From positions 5,890,001 through 5,954,000 of the forward strand of contig NZ_JACCBU010000001.1 of assembly GCF_013407955.1 (NCBI RefSeq): DNA of 64,000 bases, written 5' to 3'. Positions 23,961 to 32,265 of the stretch are shown in pieces. The translations under genes were made by a program, and so were the position numbers. Each line of letters starts with the position of its first letter. Position 1 is the first letter of the stretch. The stretch comes from Microlunatus parietis. Its GTDB lineage: Bacteria > Actinomycetota > Actinomycetes > Propionibacteriales > Propionibacteriaceae. Below the pieces are notes generated by a model. It worked only from the letters and a program-made list of their open reading frames with translations, did not search any database and was not told where the DNA came from.

Positions 23961-24317
23961 TCAGCGCACCGCGCCGGTCCGCCCTTCGTGATCATCCTCG
24001 GCCGGCAGCGAGCACTCCACGCCGGTCCAGTCCGCGTCCAGCAGTTCCGGGGGCAACTCCGGCAACAGCTCGTCCTGCCAGGGAACCGAGGTGTACCTGT
24101 CGGTCAGATAGTGCTCGAGCATCGTCTGAAATGCGTCGATCGCCTCCGCCCGGGTGTCGCACGGGGACCGCGTGATCCAGCCACGCCGGCTGGTTCCGCC
24201 GACCTGCAGGAAGACGCGGTCGTACAGCACCAGCATGACGAATTTCGTGCCGAACAAGCCGCGGCGTTCGACCCGGGCTGTCCGGTGGAACCGGATCAAT
24301 TCACCGCCATTCTCCAT
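23961..24317 (-). CDS. Small WGR-like protein of unknown role
   Basis: A protein of about 118 residues if it starts at the ATG at 24317; the frame stays open to 24485 but that part looks non-coding. The middle (KFVMLVLYDRVFLQVGGTSRRGWI ... DTRAEAIDAFQTMLEHYLTDRYTSV) follows the pattern of WGR domains, a basic-strand WGRIG-like turn then an EAxxxF helix and a Lys/Tyr-rich end, but the WGR triplet itself is altered, so this is tentative. The tail is acidic (ELLPELPPELLDADW). It is convergent with hpaD and divergent from the phytase-like gene. Confidence 0.5.
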   Translation of the reverse strand: MENGGELIRFHRTARVERRGLFGTKFVMLVLYDRVFLQVGGTSRRGWITRSPCDTRAEAIDAFQTMLEHYLTDRYTSVPWQDELLPELPPELLDADWTGVECSLPAEDDHEGRTGAVR

Positions 24318-24394
24318 GGCTGGACGGTAATCGGAAATCGGTGTGAGGGTGGCAGAACCGGTCGCCGGCCTGACCGTGCCCGGACCCCACGTTC

Positions 24395-24416
24395 GTTCAC
24401 CTTCCGTTCGGCGGGC
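24395..24416 (+). promoter_or_regulatory. PHO-box-like direct repeat before the phytase-like gene
   Basis: GTTCACCTTCC (24395-24405) is followed at once by GTTCGGCGGGC (24406-24416). Two 11-bp units that begin GTTC resemble the PhoP operator of Streptomyces (units with GTTCACC). The first unit matches fully and the second only in part. The gene downstream is a phytase-like secreted protein, which makes phosphate control plausible. Confidence 0.35.
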
Positions 24417-24457
24417 GGGGCTTTGCTGTGCCGTACCACTGAACTCGGGAGGATCAC

Positions 24458-25570
24458 GTGCGCTGGAAGAACCTGCTCGCAGCAACCGTTGCGCTCGCCA
24501 CTGTCGCCCTCGGCGGCGCCCTGGCCCCGCCGCAGCCCGCGGCGGCCCAGTACGGACCGCCGTCCGGCGGCGTCTGCTCGGCCGACGCGCGGTTGCTCGG
24601 CTTCAGCGACAGCCTGGACAAGACCACCTACGAGGGCCAGCCGGTCGCCGGGCTGTCCGCCCTCTCCCTGACCAGGCCGGGTCACGCCCTCGCGCTGGTC
24701 GACAACGTCGCGACCACGCCGGCCCGGGTGTTCGGGCTGGAGCTCGACGCCCGCCGCGGCAAGCCGGAGGTCGAGGTGGAGAGCCTGACGATCCTGCGGC
24801 GCGCGGACGGCACACCGTATACGGGGGCCGACTTCGACGGCGAGGGTCTGGTCGTGGAGCGTGGCGGCCGGTCAATCCTGGCCAGCTCGGAGCGGGAGCC
24901 GTCGATCCGGCGGTTCCGGCTGGCCGACGGCAAGGAGACGGCCTCGCTGGCGGTACCGGAGCGGTTCCGAGTCGCGCCCGCCGGTGAGGCGGCGACGAAC
25001 GCCACCTTCGAGGCGCTGGCCGCGAGCCGCGACGGCCGCACGCTGTTCGCGGGCATGGAGGGGCCGCTGGCCGCGGACGGCACGGACGCCGACGGCCGCT
25101 CGCGGAACCGCATCCTCGAGTACGCCGGCAAGCCGGGCCGGGACTACCGGGTCGCGGCCCAGTACGGCTACCGCACCGATCCCGGGCTGTCCCTGGTCGA
25201 GCTCGCCGTCGCGGACCGGGACCAACTCGTCGCACTGGAGCGCGGCTACACGCCGGGCGTCGGCAACACGATCAAGGTGTTCACTGTCTCGCTGCGGCGG
25301 GCCACCGACGTCACCGACCGGGCCTCGCTGGCCGACGCCCCGGACCGGACGTACCTGAAGAAGGACCTCCTGTTCGACCTGGCCGAGTGCCCGCCGTCGG
25401 GCGCCGTCGCGAAGCAGCCGCAGCCCAACCCGCTGCTGGACAACGTCGAGGGGATGGCGCTCGGCGGCTGGCTGCCGGGCCGCGGCCGGCAGCTGTACCT
25501 GATCTCCGACGACAACTCGGGCGCCAGCCAGATCACCCGCTTCTACTCGCTCGCGGTCGACCTGCGTTAG
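24458..25570 (+). CDS. Secreted esterase-like/phytase-like beta-propeller protein
   Basis: A 370-residue protein with a Sec signal (MRWKNLLAATVALATVALGGALAPPQPAAA, cleavage near residue 30). The rest fits the phytase-like (esterase-like activity of phytase) propeller: PVAGLSALSLTRPGHALALVDN, GADFDGEGLVVERGGRSILASSEREPSIRRF, NATFEALAASRDGRTLFAGMEGPL, GLSLVELAVADRDQLVALERGY and the closing NPLLDNVEGMALGG ... LYLISDDNSGASQITRFYSL. Start GTG 24458 has GGGAGGATCAC before it. Members of this family are outer or secreted proteins of uncertain activity, probably phosphoesterases. A PHO-box-like repeat upstream supports a link with phosphate supply. Confidence 0.8.
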   Translation: MRWKNLLAATVALATVALGGALAPPQPAAAQYGPPSGGVCSADARLLGFSDSLDKTTYEGQPVAGLSALSLTRPGHALALVDNVATTPARVFGLELDARRGKPEVEVESLTILRRADGTPYTGADFDGEGLVVERGGRSILASSEREPSIRRFRLADGKETASLAVPERFRVAPAGEAATNATFEALAASRDGRTLFAGMEGPLAADGTDADGRSRNRILEYAGKPGRDYRVAAQYGYRTDPGLSLVELAVADRDQLVALERGYTPGVGNTIKVFTVSLRRATDVTDRASLADAPDRTYLKKDLLFDLAECPPSGAVAKQPQPNPLLDNVEGMALGGWLPGRGRQLYLISDDNSGASQITRFYSLAVDLR

Positions 25571-25587
25571 GGCCCTAAGCTGACCGG

Positions 25588-26811
25588 GTGGATCCAACAC
25601 TCATCTGGTACGTGGTCGGCGGCATCCTGCTGGCGGCGGTGGTCATCGTCGGTTTCGTCGCGGTCGGCCGGCGGTCGGCCCTGCGCCGGGGCCGGGACCG
25701 GGCCGAGCTCCCGAGCGAGTCCACGACCGGCGGTACCGTCACGGCGCCGCCGGAGGACGAGACGGAGGTCGTCGAGCGGCCCAAGGCCGCGCCACCGGAG
25801 CCCACGACCGCTGAGCCGGCCGAGACGGCCGAGCCGGCGGTGGCCGAGCCGGTCGCTCCGGAGGTGGAGCGGCCGGAGCCGCGGCAGAGCCGGCTGGCCC
25901 GGCTGCGCCGGCGGCTGGCCGGATCGAGCAATGCGCTCAGCCGCGGCCTGCTCACGTTGCTGTCCCGGGACCGGATCGACGAGGAGACCTGGGAGGACTT
26001 CGAGGACACGCTGCTCACCTCCGACCTCGGCGTCGGCCCGACCACCGAGCTGGTGGAGACGCTGCAGACCCGGTTCCGGGTGGACGGCATCTCCGACCCG
26101 CACCAGGCCCGTGGGATCCTTCGCGAGGAGTTGATCAAGTTGGTCGACCCGTCGCTGGACCGCAGCCTGGCCACCCAGCGCGGCGAGACGCCGGCCGTGG
26201 TGCTCGTGGTCGGGGTCAACGGGACCGGCAAGACGACCACGGTCGGCAAGCTGGCCCGGGTGCTGGTCGCCGAGGACAACGATGTACTGCTCGGTGCCGT
26301 CGACACGTTCCGCGCGGCCGCCGCGGACCAGCTGCAGACCTGGGGCGACCGGGTGGGCGTTCCGACGGTACGGGGAGCGGAGGGCGCCGATCCGGCCAGC
26401 GTCGCGTTCGAGGCGGTCCAGGCCGGCATCGAGCAGGAGGTCGACACGGTGCTGATCGACACCGCCGGCCGGCTGCACACCAAGGCCGGTCTGATGGACG
26501 AGCTGGGCAAGGTGAAACGAGTCATCGAGCGGCAGGCACCGGTCACCGAGGTGCTGCTGGTGCTGGACGCGACCACCGGCCAGAACGGGCTCACCCAGGC
26601 CCGGATCTTCGCCGAGGTGGTCGACGTGACGGGGATCGTACTGACCAAGCTGGACGGCTCGGCCAAGGGCGGCATCGTGATCCAGGTGCAACGCGAGCTC
26701 GGCGTACCGGTCAAGCTGGTCGGCCTCGGCGAGGGCGCCGACGACCTGGCCCCGTTCGAGCCTGAATCGTTCGTCGACGCTCTGCTGGAGACCCCGGCCG
26801 CCGCTGCATAG
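25588..26811 (+). CDS. ftsY: Signal recognition particle receptor FtsY
   Basis: This is the SRP receptor GTPase that docks Ffh-ribosome complexes at the membrane. It has 407 residues. An N-terminal hydrophobic anchor (LIWYVVGGILLAAVVIVGFVAVG) is followed by an acidic Pro/Glu-rich A region, then the NG domain: GTP motifs GVNGTGKTTTVGKLA (about 208), DTFRAAAADQL, DTAGRLHTK, and TKLDGSAKGG. The GTG start lies 6 bases after TAAGCT, a -10-like box, and no Shine-Dalgarno is seen, so the transcript may be leaderless. A perfect 12-bp palindrome TTAGGGCCCTAA (25567-25578) spans the previous stop and the promoter. Ffh lies 29 kb away. Confidence 0.96.
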   Translation: MDPTLIWYVVGGILLAAVVIVGFVAVGRRSALRRGRDRAELPSESTTGGTVTAPPEDETEVVERPKAAPPEPTTAEPAETAEPAVAEPVAPEVERPEPRQSRLARLRRRLAGSSNALSRGLLTLLSRDRIDEETWEDFEDTLLTSDLGVGPTTELVETLQTRFRVDGISDPHQARGILREELIKLVDPSLDRSLATQRGETPAVVLVVGVNGTGKTTTVGKLARVLVAEDNDVLLGAVDTFRAAAADQLQTWGDRVGVPTVRGAEGADPASVAFEAVQAGIEQEVDTVLIDTAGRLHTKAGLMDELGKVKRVIERQAPVTEVLLVLDATTGQNGLTQARIFAEVVDVTGIVLTKLDGSAKGGIVIQVQRELGVPVKLVGLGEGADDLAPFEPESFVDALLETPAAAA

Positions 26812-26839
26812 TCACGCGGAAGCCTGCCGCCGAGGACCT

Positions 26840-28864
26840 TTGGCGACAACCCAGGCGAATCGATGGGCCGCGGCACTCCGGGCAGTATCGTCAGGCCATG
26901 GTCAGCGGCCCAGCGTGGGCGGCGGTCAAGCGGGGGAGCGATCCCCCGAATTCGAGGAAGAACTCGGTCGGATCAGCCGGCAGCTCGGCCAGCTGGCACG
27001 TGATCTGACCGCACTGCAGGCGAGGCATGCGCGGGCTGCGGGTCCCGCCGAGCCCCGCGATGCGGGCCGGGACGCCTTCCCGCCGCCGCATCCCGGCCTG
27101 CCGGGCCAACCGCACGCCGTCCCAACAAGCCCACCGACGTCGGCAGGGTCCGGGCCGGGCCAGTACGCGTGGGCTCCGCCGGATCAGACCCGGCCGGCCG
27201 CAGGTACGGGATCGCCGACCTCGCCCCAGCCGGGCCAACCCCAGCACTTTCCGCTCGGGCCGTTCCCGCCCGGCCAGGTTCCGCCCGGGCAGCTTCCGCC
27301 GCTGATCCCGCCGCTCCGGCCGCCCTGGGGGCGGCGCGAGGGGATCGTGGCTCGGCTGCTCACGATCGCGGGCTCGCTGGTGCTGCTGGTCGGGATCGCG
27401 TTCCTGCTGGTGCTGGCGATCCAGGCCGGCCTGTTCGGACCGGTGCCGCGGGTGATCACCGGCTCGGCCGTCTCGGCCGCCCTGATCGGTACCGCCCTGC
27501 TGCTGCGGCGCCGGCTGCCGACCAACCCGGGCCCGATCGCGCTGGCCGCCTGCGGCATCGCGGGCGGCTATCTTGTGGTCGTCGCGGTGGCGTCGATCTA
27601 CGCCTGGGTGCCGTTCTACGTCGGGCTGGCGATGGCCACCCTGCTGGCCGTGCTCGGCTGCCTGCTGGCGCACCGCTGGAACAGCCAGACGCTCGCGGTG
27701 ATCGTTCTGGTCGGCGTGATCCTGCTCGCCCCTGGCGTCGGGTTGGACCGGCCGTGGACGGCGGCCGCCCTGCTGGTGCTGCTGTCCGGCGTGATCACGT
27801 TGCTGCAGCTGGATCGGCGCTGGCCCGTCGTGCACTGCGTCCGGGTGGCGCCGACGGCCCTCGTGTTGATCACGTTGGCCGGCACCCGGTGGACCCAGGA
27901 GAACTTCGACATCACCTGGTTCGGTGCGGCCCTGACGACCCTGTTCGCGCTGCTCGTGGTCGCGGTGGAGTACGTGCTGCTCCGCTGCCACGGCGATCAC
28001 CCCGGCCTCGGGACGATCTCGTCGATCATGATCGGGATCGCCCTGCTGACCCCCATGATCGCGGTACGGGTGCTGCTGGAGGACGTCCGGGCCGACGTCT
28101 GGCTGCTGGCGCTCGCCGTGGTCTGGTGCGGGTTCGCCGTCCTGCTCCGTACCCCCGGGCGCCGAGCTGTCTTGATCAGCGGCGCAGCGCTGACCGCGGC
28201 CGTCGGCGTGGCCGGGTTCGATCAGGTCGGCCTGGTCGGCGCAACGTTCATGATCATCGCGGCGACACTGCTGGCGCTCGGCGGCGCCGGAGTGGACCGG
28301 GTCGTCGGCTGGGTCGGCGTCGGCGCCGGCCTGGACGCCTTCCTGTTCTACCTGGCCGTCCTGCCGGGGCTGGTGATCACCGACAGCGCCCTGCCGACTG
28401 TGTGGGACCTGTCCGCCTCCTGTGCGGGCGTCCTGGCCGCGGTCGCCGCGGGATCCTTCGTACGCCGCGTGGCGAGCCACTCCGACGTGCGCGCGCCGAT
28501 GGCCGTGGTCTGGGTCTGTGCCATGATCACCGGCACCGGAGTCCTGGTGATCACCGGCCGGATCGTCGGCGCCGCCCTCGGTGATCGTCAACTGGGCTTC
28601 CTGATCGGGCATGCGGCGGCGACGTTCGGGTTGATGATCGTCGCCAGCTGGTTGCTGCTGCGCAGCCTGGCCAGGGTAGGCCGGGGCCTGGTCGGCGGTT
28701 TGATCACCGCGGGCGTCGCCGTCGCCAAGTTGCTGATCTTCGATCTGGCCACCCTCGACGGGATGATCAGAGTACTCGCGTTCGTGGCCACCGGGGTGGT
28801 GTTACTGGCACTTGGAACGTTTTACGCAAGGGCATGGAGCGCCGCCCGCTCGGGGTCCGGATGA
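26840..28864 (+). CDS. Large polytopic membrane protein (DUF2339-like)
   Basis: About 650-674 residues. The N-terminal 60 residues include a probable coiled coil (EFEEELGRISRQLGQLARDLTALQARHA), followed by a Pro/Gly/Gln-rich cytoplasmic linker to about residue 165. Then come roughly a dozen or more closely packed hydrophobic helices (LLTIAGSLVLLVGIAFLLVLAIQAGLFG; ALAACGIAGGYLVVVAVASIYAWVPFYVGLAMATLLAVLGCLLA; and more) to the end. This layout is that of DUF2339 proteins, whose function is unknown. The start is unclear: TTG at 26840, GTG at 26915, and an out-of-frame ATG at 26898 with a good -10 box are all candidates. Confidence 0.75.
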   Translation: MATTQANRWAAALRAVSSGHGQRPSVGGGQAGERSPEFEEELGRISRQLGQLARDLTALQARHARAAGPAEPRDAGRDAFPPPHPGLPGQPHAVPTSPPTSAGSGPGQYAWAPPDQTRPAAGTGSPTSPQPGQPQHFPLGPFPPGQVPPGQLPPLIPPLRPPWGRREGIVARLLTIAGSLVLLVGIAFLLVLAIQAGLFGPVPRVITGSAVSAALIGTALLLRRRLPTNPGPIALAACGIAGGYLVVVAVASIYAWVPFYVGLAMATLLAVLGCLLAHRWNSQTLAVIVLVGVILLAPGVGLDRPWTAAALLVLLSGVITLLQLDRRWPVVHCVRVAPTALVLITLAGTRWTQENFDITWFGAALTTLFALLVVAVEYVLLRCHGDHPGLGTISSIMIGIALLTPMIAVRVLLEDVRADVWLLALAVVWCGFAVLLRTPGRRAVLISGAALTAAVGVAGFDQVGLVGATFMIIAATLLALGGAGVDRVVGWVGVGAGLDAFLFYLAVLPGLVITDSALPTVWDLSASCAGVLAAVAAGSFVRRVASHSDVRAPMAVVWVCAMITGTGVLVITGRIVGAALGDRQLGFLIGHAAATFGLMIVASWLLLRSLARVGRGLVGGLITAGVAVAKLLIFDLATLDGMIRVLAFVATGVVLLALGTFYARAWSAARSGSG

Positions 28865-28967
28865 TCATCACCGGCGTGTCGTGTGGCGTTTCTCACTCGG
28901 TGAGCGGGCCCGGCGCGGGCGCGGACCTTATCTTCCGGGCCTGTGCAAGGTCCACCGTTGGTAACAA

Positions 28968-28996
28968 TTGCTCAATTCGTCAATCGATTTTATGCA
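28968..28996 (+). promoter_or_regulatory. Candidate sigma-70 promoter for the oligopeptide-type ABC operon
   Basis: TTGCTC (28968-28973) and TATGCA (28991-28996) are separated by 17 bp. This AT-rich patch is unusual for the window. Transcription would start near 29003 and give a leader of about 95 nt, which holds a possible 35-codon leader ORF and a hairpin. Confidence 0.4.
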
Positions 28997-29018
28997 GGAT
29001 CGTTCTGAGGGGGTAAGA

Positions 29019-29126
29019 ATGGGCCTCAAGGGGCAGCCCTCTTGCGGGACTGCCCTTCGCCGTACCCTGACGAAGATTCAGCAACGATGGAGGACCAATG
29101 ATGGCTTCCCAGCACTCTCGCCGTAG
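29019..29126 (+). CDS. Possible 35-residue leader ORF overlapping the binding-protein gene
   Basis: ATG at 29019 follows GAGGGGGTAAGA, a good ribosome binding site, and the frame runs MGLKGQPSCGTALRRTL... to TAG at 29124-29126, past the start of the binding-protein gene. Within it GGGGCAG (29028-29034 region) can pair with CTGCCC, forming a stem of about 8 bp. This could be a translationally coupled leader or chance; no similarity is recognised. Confidence 0.25.
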   Translation: MGLKGQPSCGTALRRTLTKIQQRWRTNDGFPALSP

Positions 29127-31224
29127 CTTCCTCTACGGCTCCGCTCTGCTGGCCGGTGCGGCGGCCCTGAGCGCCTGTTCGCCCGGTGGTGGCGGAACCA
29201 GTCCTGGTGGTGGCACCGACCAGAGTCCCGGCGGCTCGGACGCGGTCGGATCCTTCACCGAGGTGTTGCCCAAGCCGGAGAAGTTCCAGCAGGCGCCGAA
29301 CATCGACAGCAGCCTGCCGCCGGTGGAGGAGCGGCTGCCGGAGAACCCGTACGTGGTCCCGCACAAGTGGATCCAGCCGGGCAAGTACGGCGGCGTCATG
29401 AACATGCAGGTCCTGGCGACCCAGGGCGCGATCAAGGCGGAGTCGGACCGGAACTTCTTCTACGGCCACTCGCCGCTGCGCTGGCTCAACGACGGCAAGG
29501 ACGTCGGCCCGGGCCTGGTCGAGAAGTGGGAGTCCAACGACGACGCGTCGGAGTGGACGTTCTTCTTCCGGAAGGGCCTGAAGTGGTCCGACGGCGAGCC
29601 GTTCAAGATCGACGACATCCTGTTCTGGTGGGAGGAGTTCATCCTCGAGCAGAAGATGGCCCAGACCCCGCCCGACGAGGCCCGCTCCGGCAAGGGCACG
29701 CTGGCCGAGTTCACCAAGGTCGACGACTCCACGCTGAAGATGACCTTCGACGCCCCGGCACCGCTGACCGCGGACCGGATGGCCATGTGGGTGAACGGCA
29801 ACATCGGCAAGAACGGGCCGATCTGGATCATGCCGAGCCACTACCTGAAGCAGTTCCATCCCAAGTACGGCAAGAACGTCCCGGAGAACTGGGACACGGT
29901 CGGCGGCCTGATGGAGTCCAAGGGCGACTGGCACCGCAACCCGGACTGCCCGACGCTGATCGGCTACAAGTGCAAGTCGTTCGACAACGCCCGCGGCGTG
30001 GTGCTGGAACGGAATCCGTACTACTGGGCCGTGATGCCCAACGGCGACCAGCTGCCGTACCTCGACGAGATCCAGATCAACGCCGTCACCGATCCGGAGG
30101 CCGGCAAGCTCCAGGTGCAGCAGGGCGCGGTCGATTTCTGCAACGGCAACTACAACCAGATCTCGCTGAACGACGTCCAGGGCCTGCGCGACTCCGCCGA
30201 GCGCGCGAACACCGAGATCATCCTCTGGGACAGCGGTTCGGGTACCGGCTCGATCTTCTTCTTCAACTACGACTACTCCGAGAAGGAACTGCGCGACGTC
30301 ATTCGGATGCCGAAGTTCCGGCAGGCGATCTCGCACGCGTTCAACCGCGACGCGGTCCGCAAGTCGGTCTACTTCAACACCGGCGAGCCGACCACCGGCA
30401 CGTTGAGCCCGAAGGCGATCGAGTATTCGATCAACGACACCGGCAAGAAGGCCTACACCGACTGGCGGGACGCCTACGTCGCGTACGACCCGGAGAAGGC
30501 GAAGGCCCTGCTGGAAGAGATCGGGATCAAGGACTCCGACGGTGACGGGATGCGCGAGCTGCCGAACGGCAAGAAGCTCACGCTCCGGCTGGACACCACG
30601 GCCGACTCCTCCCAGGAGCACAAGACCAAGGACAACCAGCTGGTCGCCGACCTGAAGGCCATCGGGCTCGAGATGCAGATCAACCCGATCGCCCCGCAGA
30701 CGTACGACGACCGGTGGAAGACCGGCAAGCTGATGGGGCACAGCAACTGGGAGGTCGGCGACGGACCGAACCACCTGGTGTACCCGCAGTGGATGGTGCC
30801 GATCGAATACACCCGCTGGGCGCCCCTGGAGGGTCAGTGGTACCAGCAGCTCGGCACCAAGACGGCCGGCACCGAGCTGGACAAGGACCCGTGGGAGCGG
30901 ACGCCGCCGCGGATGGAGCCGGAGGCCGACGGCCCGATCAAGAAGCTCTGGGACCTGTACGACCAGAGCAAGGTCGAGCCGGACGAGACCAAGCGGCACC
31001 AGTTGGTCTGGGACATGATCAAGATCCACATCTCCGACGGCCCGTTCTTCATGGGTTCGGTGGCGAACTACCCGCAGGTGATGATCGTCAAGAAGGACCT
31101 GCGGAACGTGCCGAAGCGGGAGAACCTCGCCCAGGGCGGCGCGGTCAACCCGTGGATCCACCCGACGCCGGCGGTCTATGACGCGGAGACCTGGTTCTGG
31201 GAGGACCCGACCCAGCACGCCTGA
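29101..31224 (+). CDS. ABC transporter substrate-binding lipoprotein, peptide/nickel (DppA/OppA, family 5) type
   Basis: A solute-binding protein of 707 residues, larger than usual for the family. Its signal combines a twin-arginine motif (SRRSFLYG) with a lipobox (ALSAC, Cys about residue 25), so it should be a Tat-exported lipoprotein. Family-5 marks are TFFFRKGLKWSDGEPFKIDDILFWWEEF, APAPLTADRMAMWV, YWAVMPNGDQLPYLDEIQI, FRQAISHAFNRDAVRKSVYFNTGEP and KDNQLVADLKAIGLEMQI. Large members of this type often bind oligosaccharides rather than peptides, so a glycan ligand is possible. GGAGG lies 7 bases before ATG 29101, which favours it over ATG 29098. First gene of a five-gene transporter operon. 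Confidence 0.92.
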   Translation: MASQHSRRSFLYGSALLAGAAALSACSPGGGGTSPGGGTDQSPGGSDAVGSFTEVLPKPEKFQQAPNIDSSLPPVEERLPENPYVVPHKWIQPGKYGGVMNMQVLATQGAIKAESDRNFFYGHSPLRWLNDGKDVGPGLVEKWESNDDASEWTFFFRKGLKWSDGEPFKIDDILFWWEEFILEQKMAQTPPDEARSGKGTLAEFTKVDDSTLKMTFDAPAPLTADRMAMWVNGNIGKNGPIWIMPSHYLKQFHPKYGKNVPENWDTVGGLMESKGDWHRNPDCPTLIGYKCKSFDNARGVVLERNPYYWAVMPNGDQLPYLDEIQINAVTDPEAGKLQVQQGAVDFCNGNYNQISLNDVQGLRDSAERANTEIILWDSGSGTGSIFFFNYDYSEKELRDVIRMPKFRQAISHAFNRDAVRKSVYFNTGEPTTGTLSPKAIEYSINDTGKKAYTDWRDAYVAYDPEKAKALLEEIGIKDSDGDGMRELPNGKKLTLRLDTTADSSQEHKTKDNQLVADLKAIGLEMQINPIAPQTYDDRWKTGKLMGHSNWEVGDGPNHLVYPQWMVPIEYTRWAPLEGQWYQQLGTKTAGTELDKDPWERTPPRMEPEADGPIKKLWDLYDQSKVEPDETKRHQLVWDMIKIHISDGPFFMGSVANYPQVMIVKKDLRNVPKRENLAQGGAVNPWIHPTPAVYDAETWFWEDPTQHA

Positions 31225-31272
31225 TCCGAGTGTTGATCATGACCGGACGAGCCTGACTGGGAGGGCACCGAC

Positions 31273-32256
31273 GTGTTCATCTTCGTTCTCCGGCGGCTGA
31301 TCTACGCGGTATTCACGCTGGCCGTGATATCGCTGGTCGCCTTCTTCATCATCGAGTTGGCGCCGGGTTCGGCGATCACCGACGAGATCTCCCGGCTGCG
31401 AGCCCAGGGCAACAACGTCTCCGATCAGATGGTGGCGGCCATGGAGGAGCAGTACGGGATCAACGACCCGTTCTTCGTGAAGTACGGGAAGTGGGCGCAG
31501 GGCTTCTTCACCGGCGACTTCGGCCAGTCGTTCGCGTTCCGGCAGCCGGTGAGCGATCTGATCTGGAGCCGGCTGGGCCTGTCGGTGGCGTTGTCGCTCG
31601 GCGCGCTCATCGTCGCCTGGGTGATCGCGATCCCGGTCGGCGTCTACTCCGCGACCCACCGGTACAACCTGCCGGACAACGTGATCACCGTGATCCAGTT
31701 CGTCGGCGTCGCGGTGCCGGAGTTCCTGCTGGCCCTGGGGGTGATGAGCGTGGCCAGCGCGTCCGGGATGGACGTCGGAGGGCTCAACTCCAACGAGTAC
31801 CGCAACGCCCCGTTCAGCCTGGCGAAATTCCTCGACATGCTGGCCCACATGTGGATGCCGCTGGTCGTGATCGCCGTGGCCAGCACGGCCTGGCTGTCCC
31901 GGGTGATGCGGGCCAACCTGTTCGACGTGCTCGGCCAGCAGTACATCCAGACGGCCCGGGCCAAGGGCGTCGCCGAACGCCTCGTGATCTGGAAGCACGC
32001 GGTACGCAACGCGCTGCATCCGCTGGTGATGACCTTCGGCACGACTCTCTCGGCCTTGATCTCCGGTGAGGCGATCATCTCGATCGTCTTCGGCCTGCCG
32101 ACGACGGGCCAGGCGCTGCTGCAGTCGCTGATCGTCAAGGACACCTACGTGGCGGCAACGCTGCTGGTCCTGCTGTCGGCGCTGCTGGTCGTCGGCAACC
32201 TGATCTCCGACATCGCGCTGACCATCATCGACCCGCGGGTCAAGGCGACGGACTAG
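31273..32256 (+). CDS. ABC transporter permease, DppB type
   Basis: An inner-membrane permease of 327 residues. It begins with the DppB/OppB opening (VFIFVLRRLIYAVFTLAVISLVAFFIIELAPGSA) and has a long extracytoplasmic first loop. Six helices are predicted, and the EAA cytoplasmic loop reads QQYIQTARAKGVAERLVIWKHAVRNALHPLVM. Start is GTG 31273, with GGGAGGG about 10 bases upstream. It forms a heterodimer with the DppC-type protein encoded next. Confidence 0.92.
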   Translation: MFIFVLRRLIYAVFTLAVISLVAFFIIELAPGSAITDEISRLRAQGNNVSDQMVAAMEEQYGINDPFFVKYGKWAQGFFTGDFGQSFAFRQPVSDLIWSRLGLSVALSLGALIVAWVIAIPVGVYSATHRYNLPDNVITVIQFVGVAVPEFLLALGVMSVASASGMDVGGLNSNEYRNAPFSLAKFLDMLAHMWMPLVVIAVASTAWLSRVMRANLFDVLGQQYIQTARAKGVAERLVIWKHAVRNALHPLVMTFGTTLSALISGEAIISIVFGLPTTGQALLQSLIVKDTYVAATLLVLLSALLVVGNLISDIALTIIDPRVKATD

Positions 32257-32265
32257 GGGGAAGCC

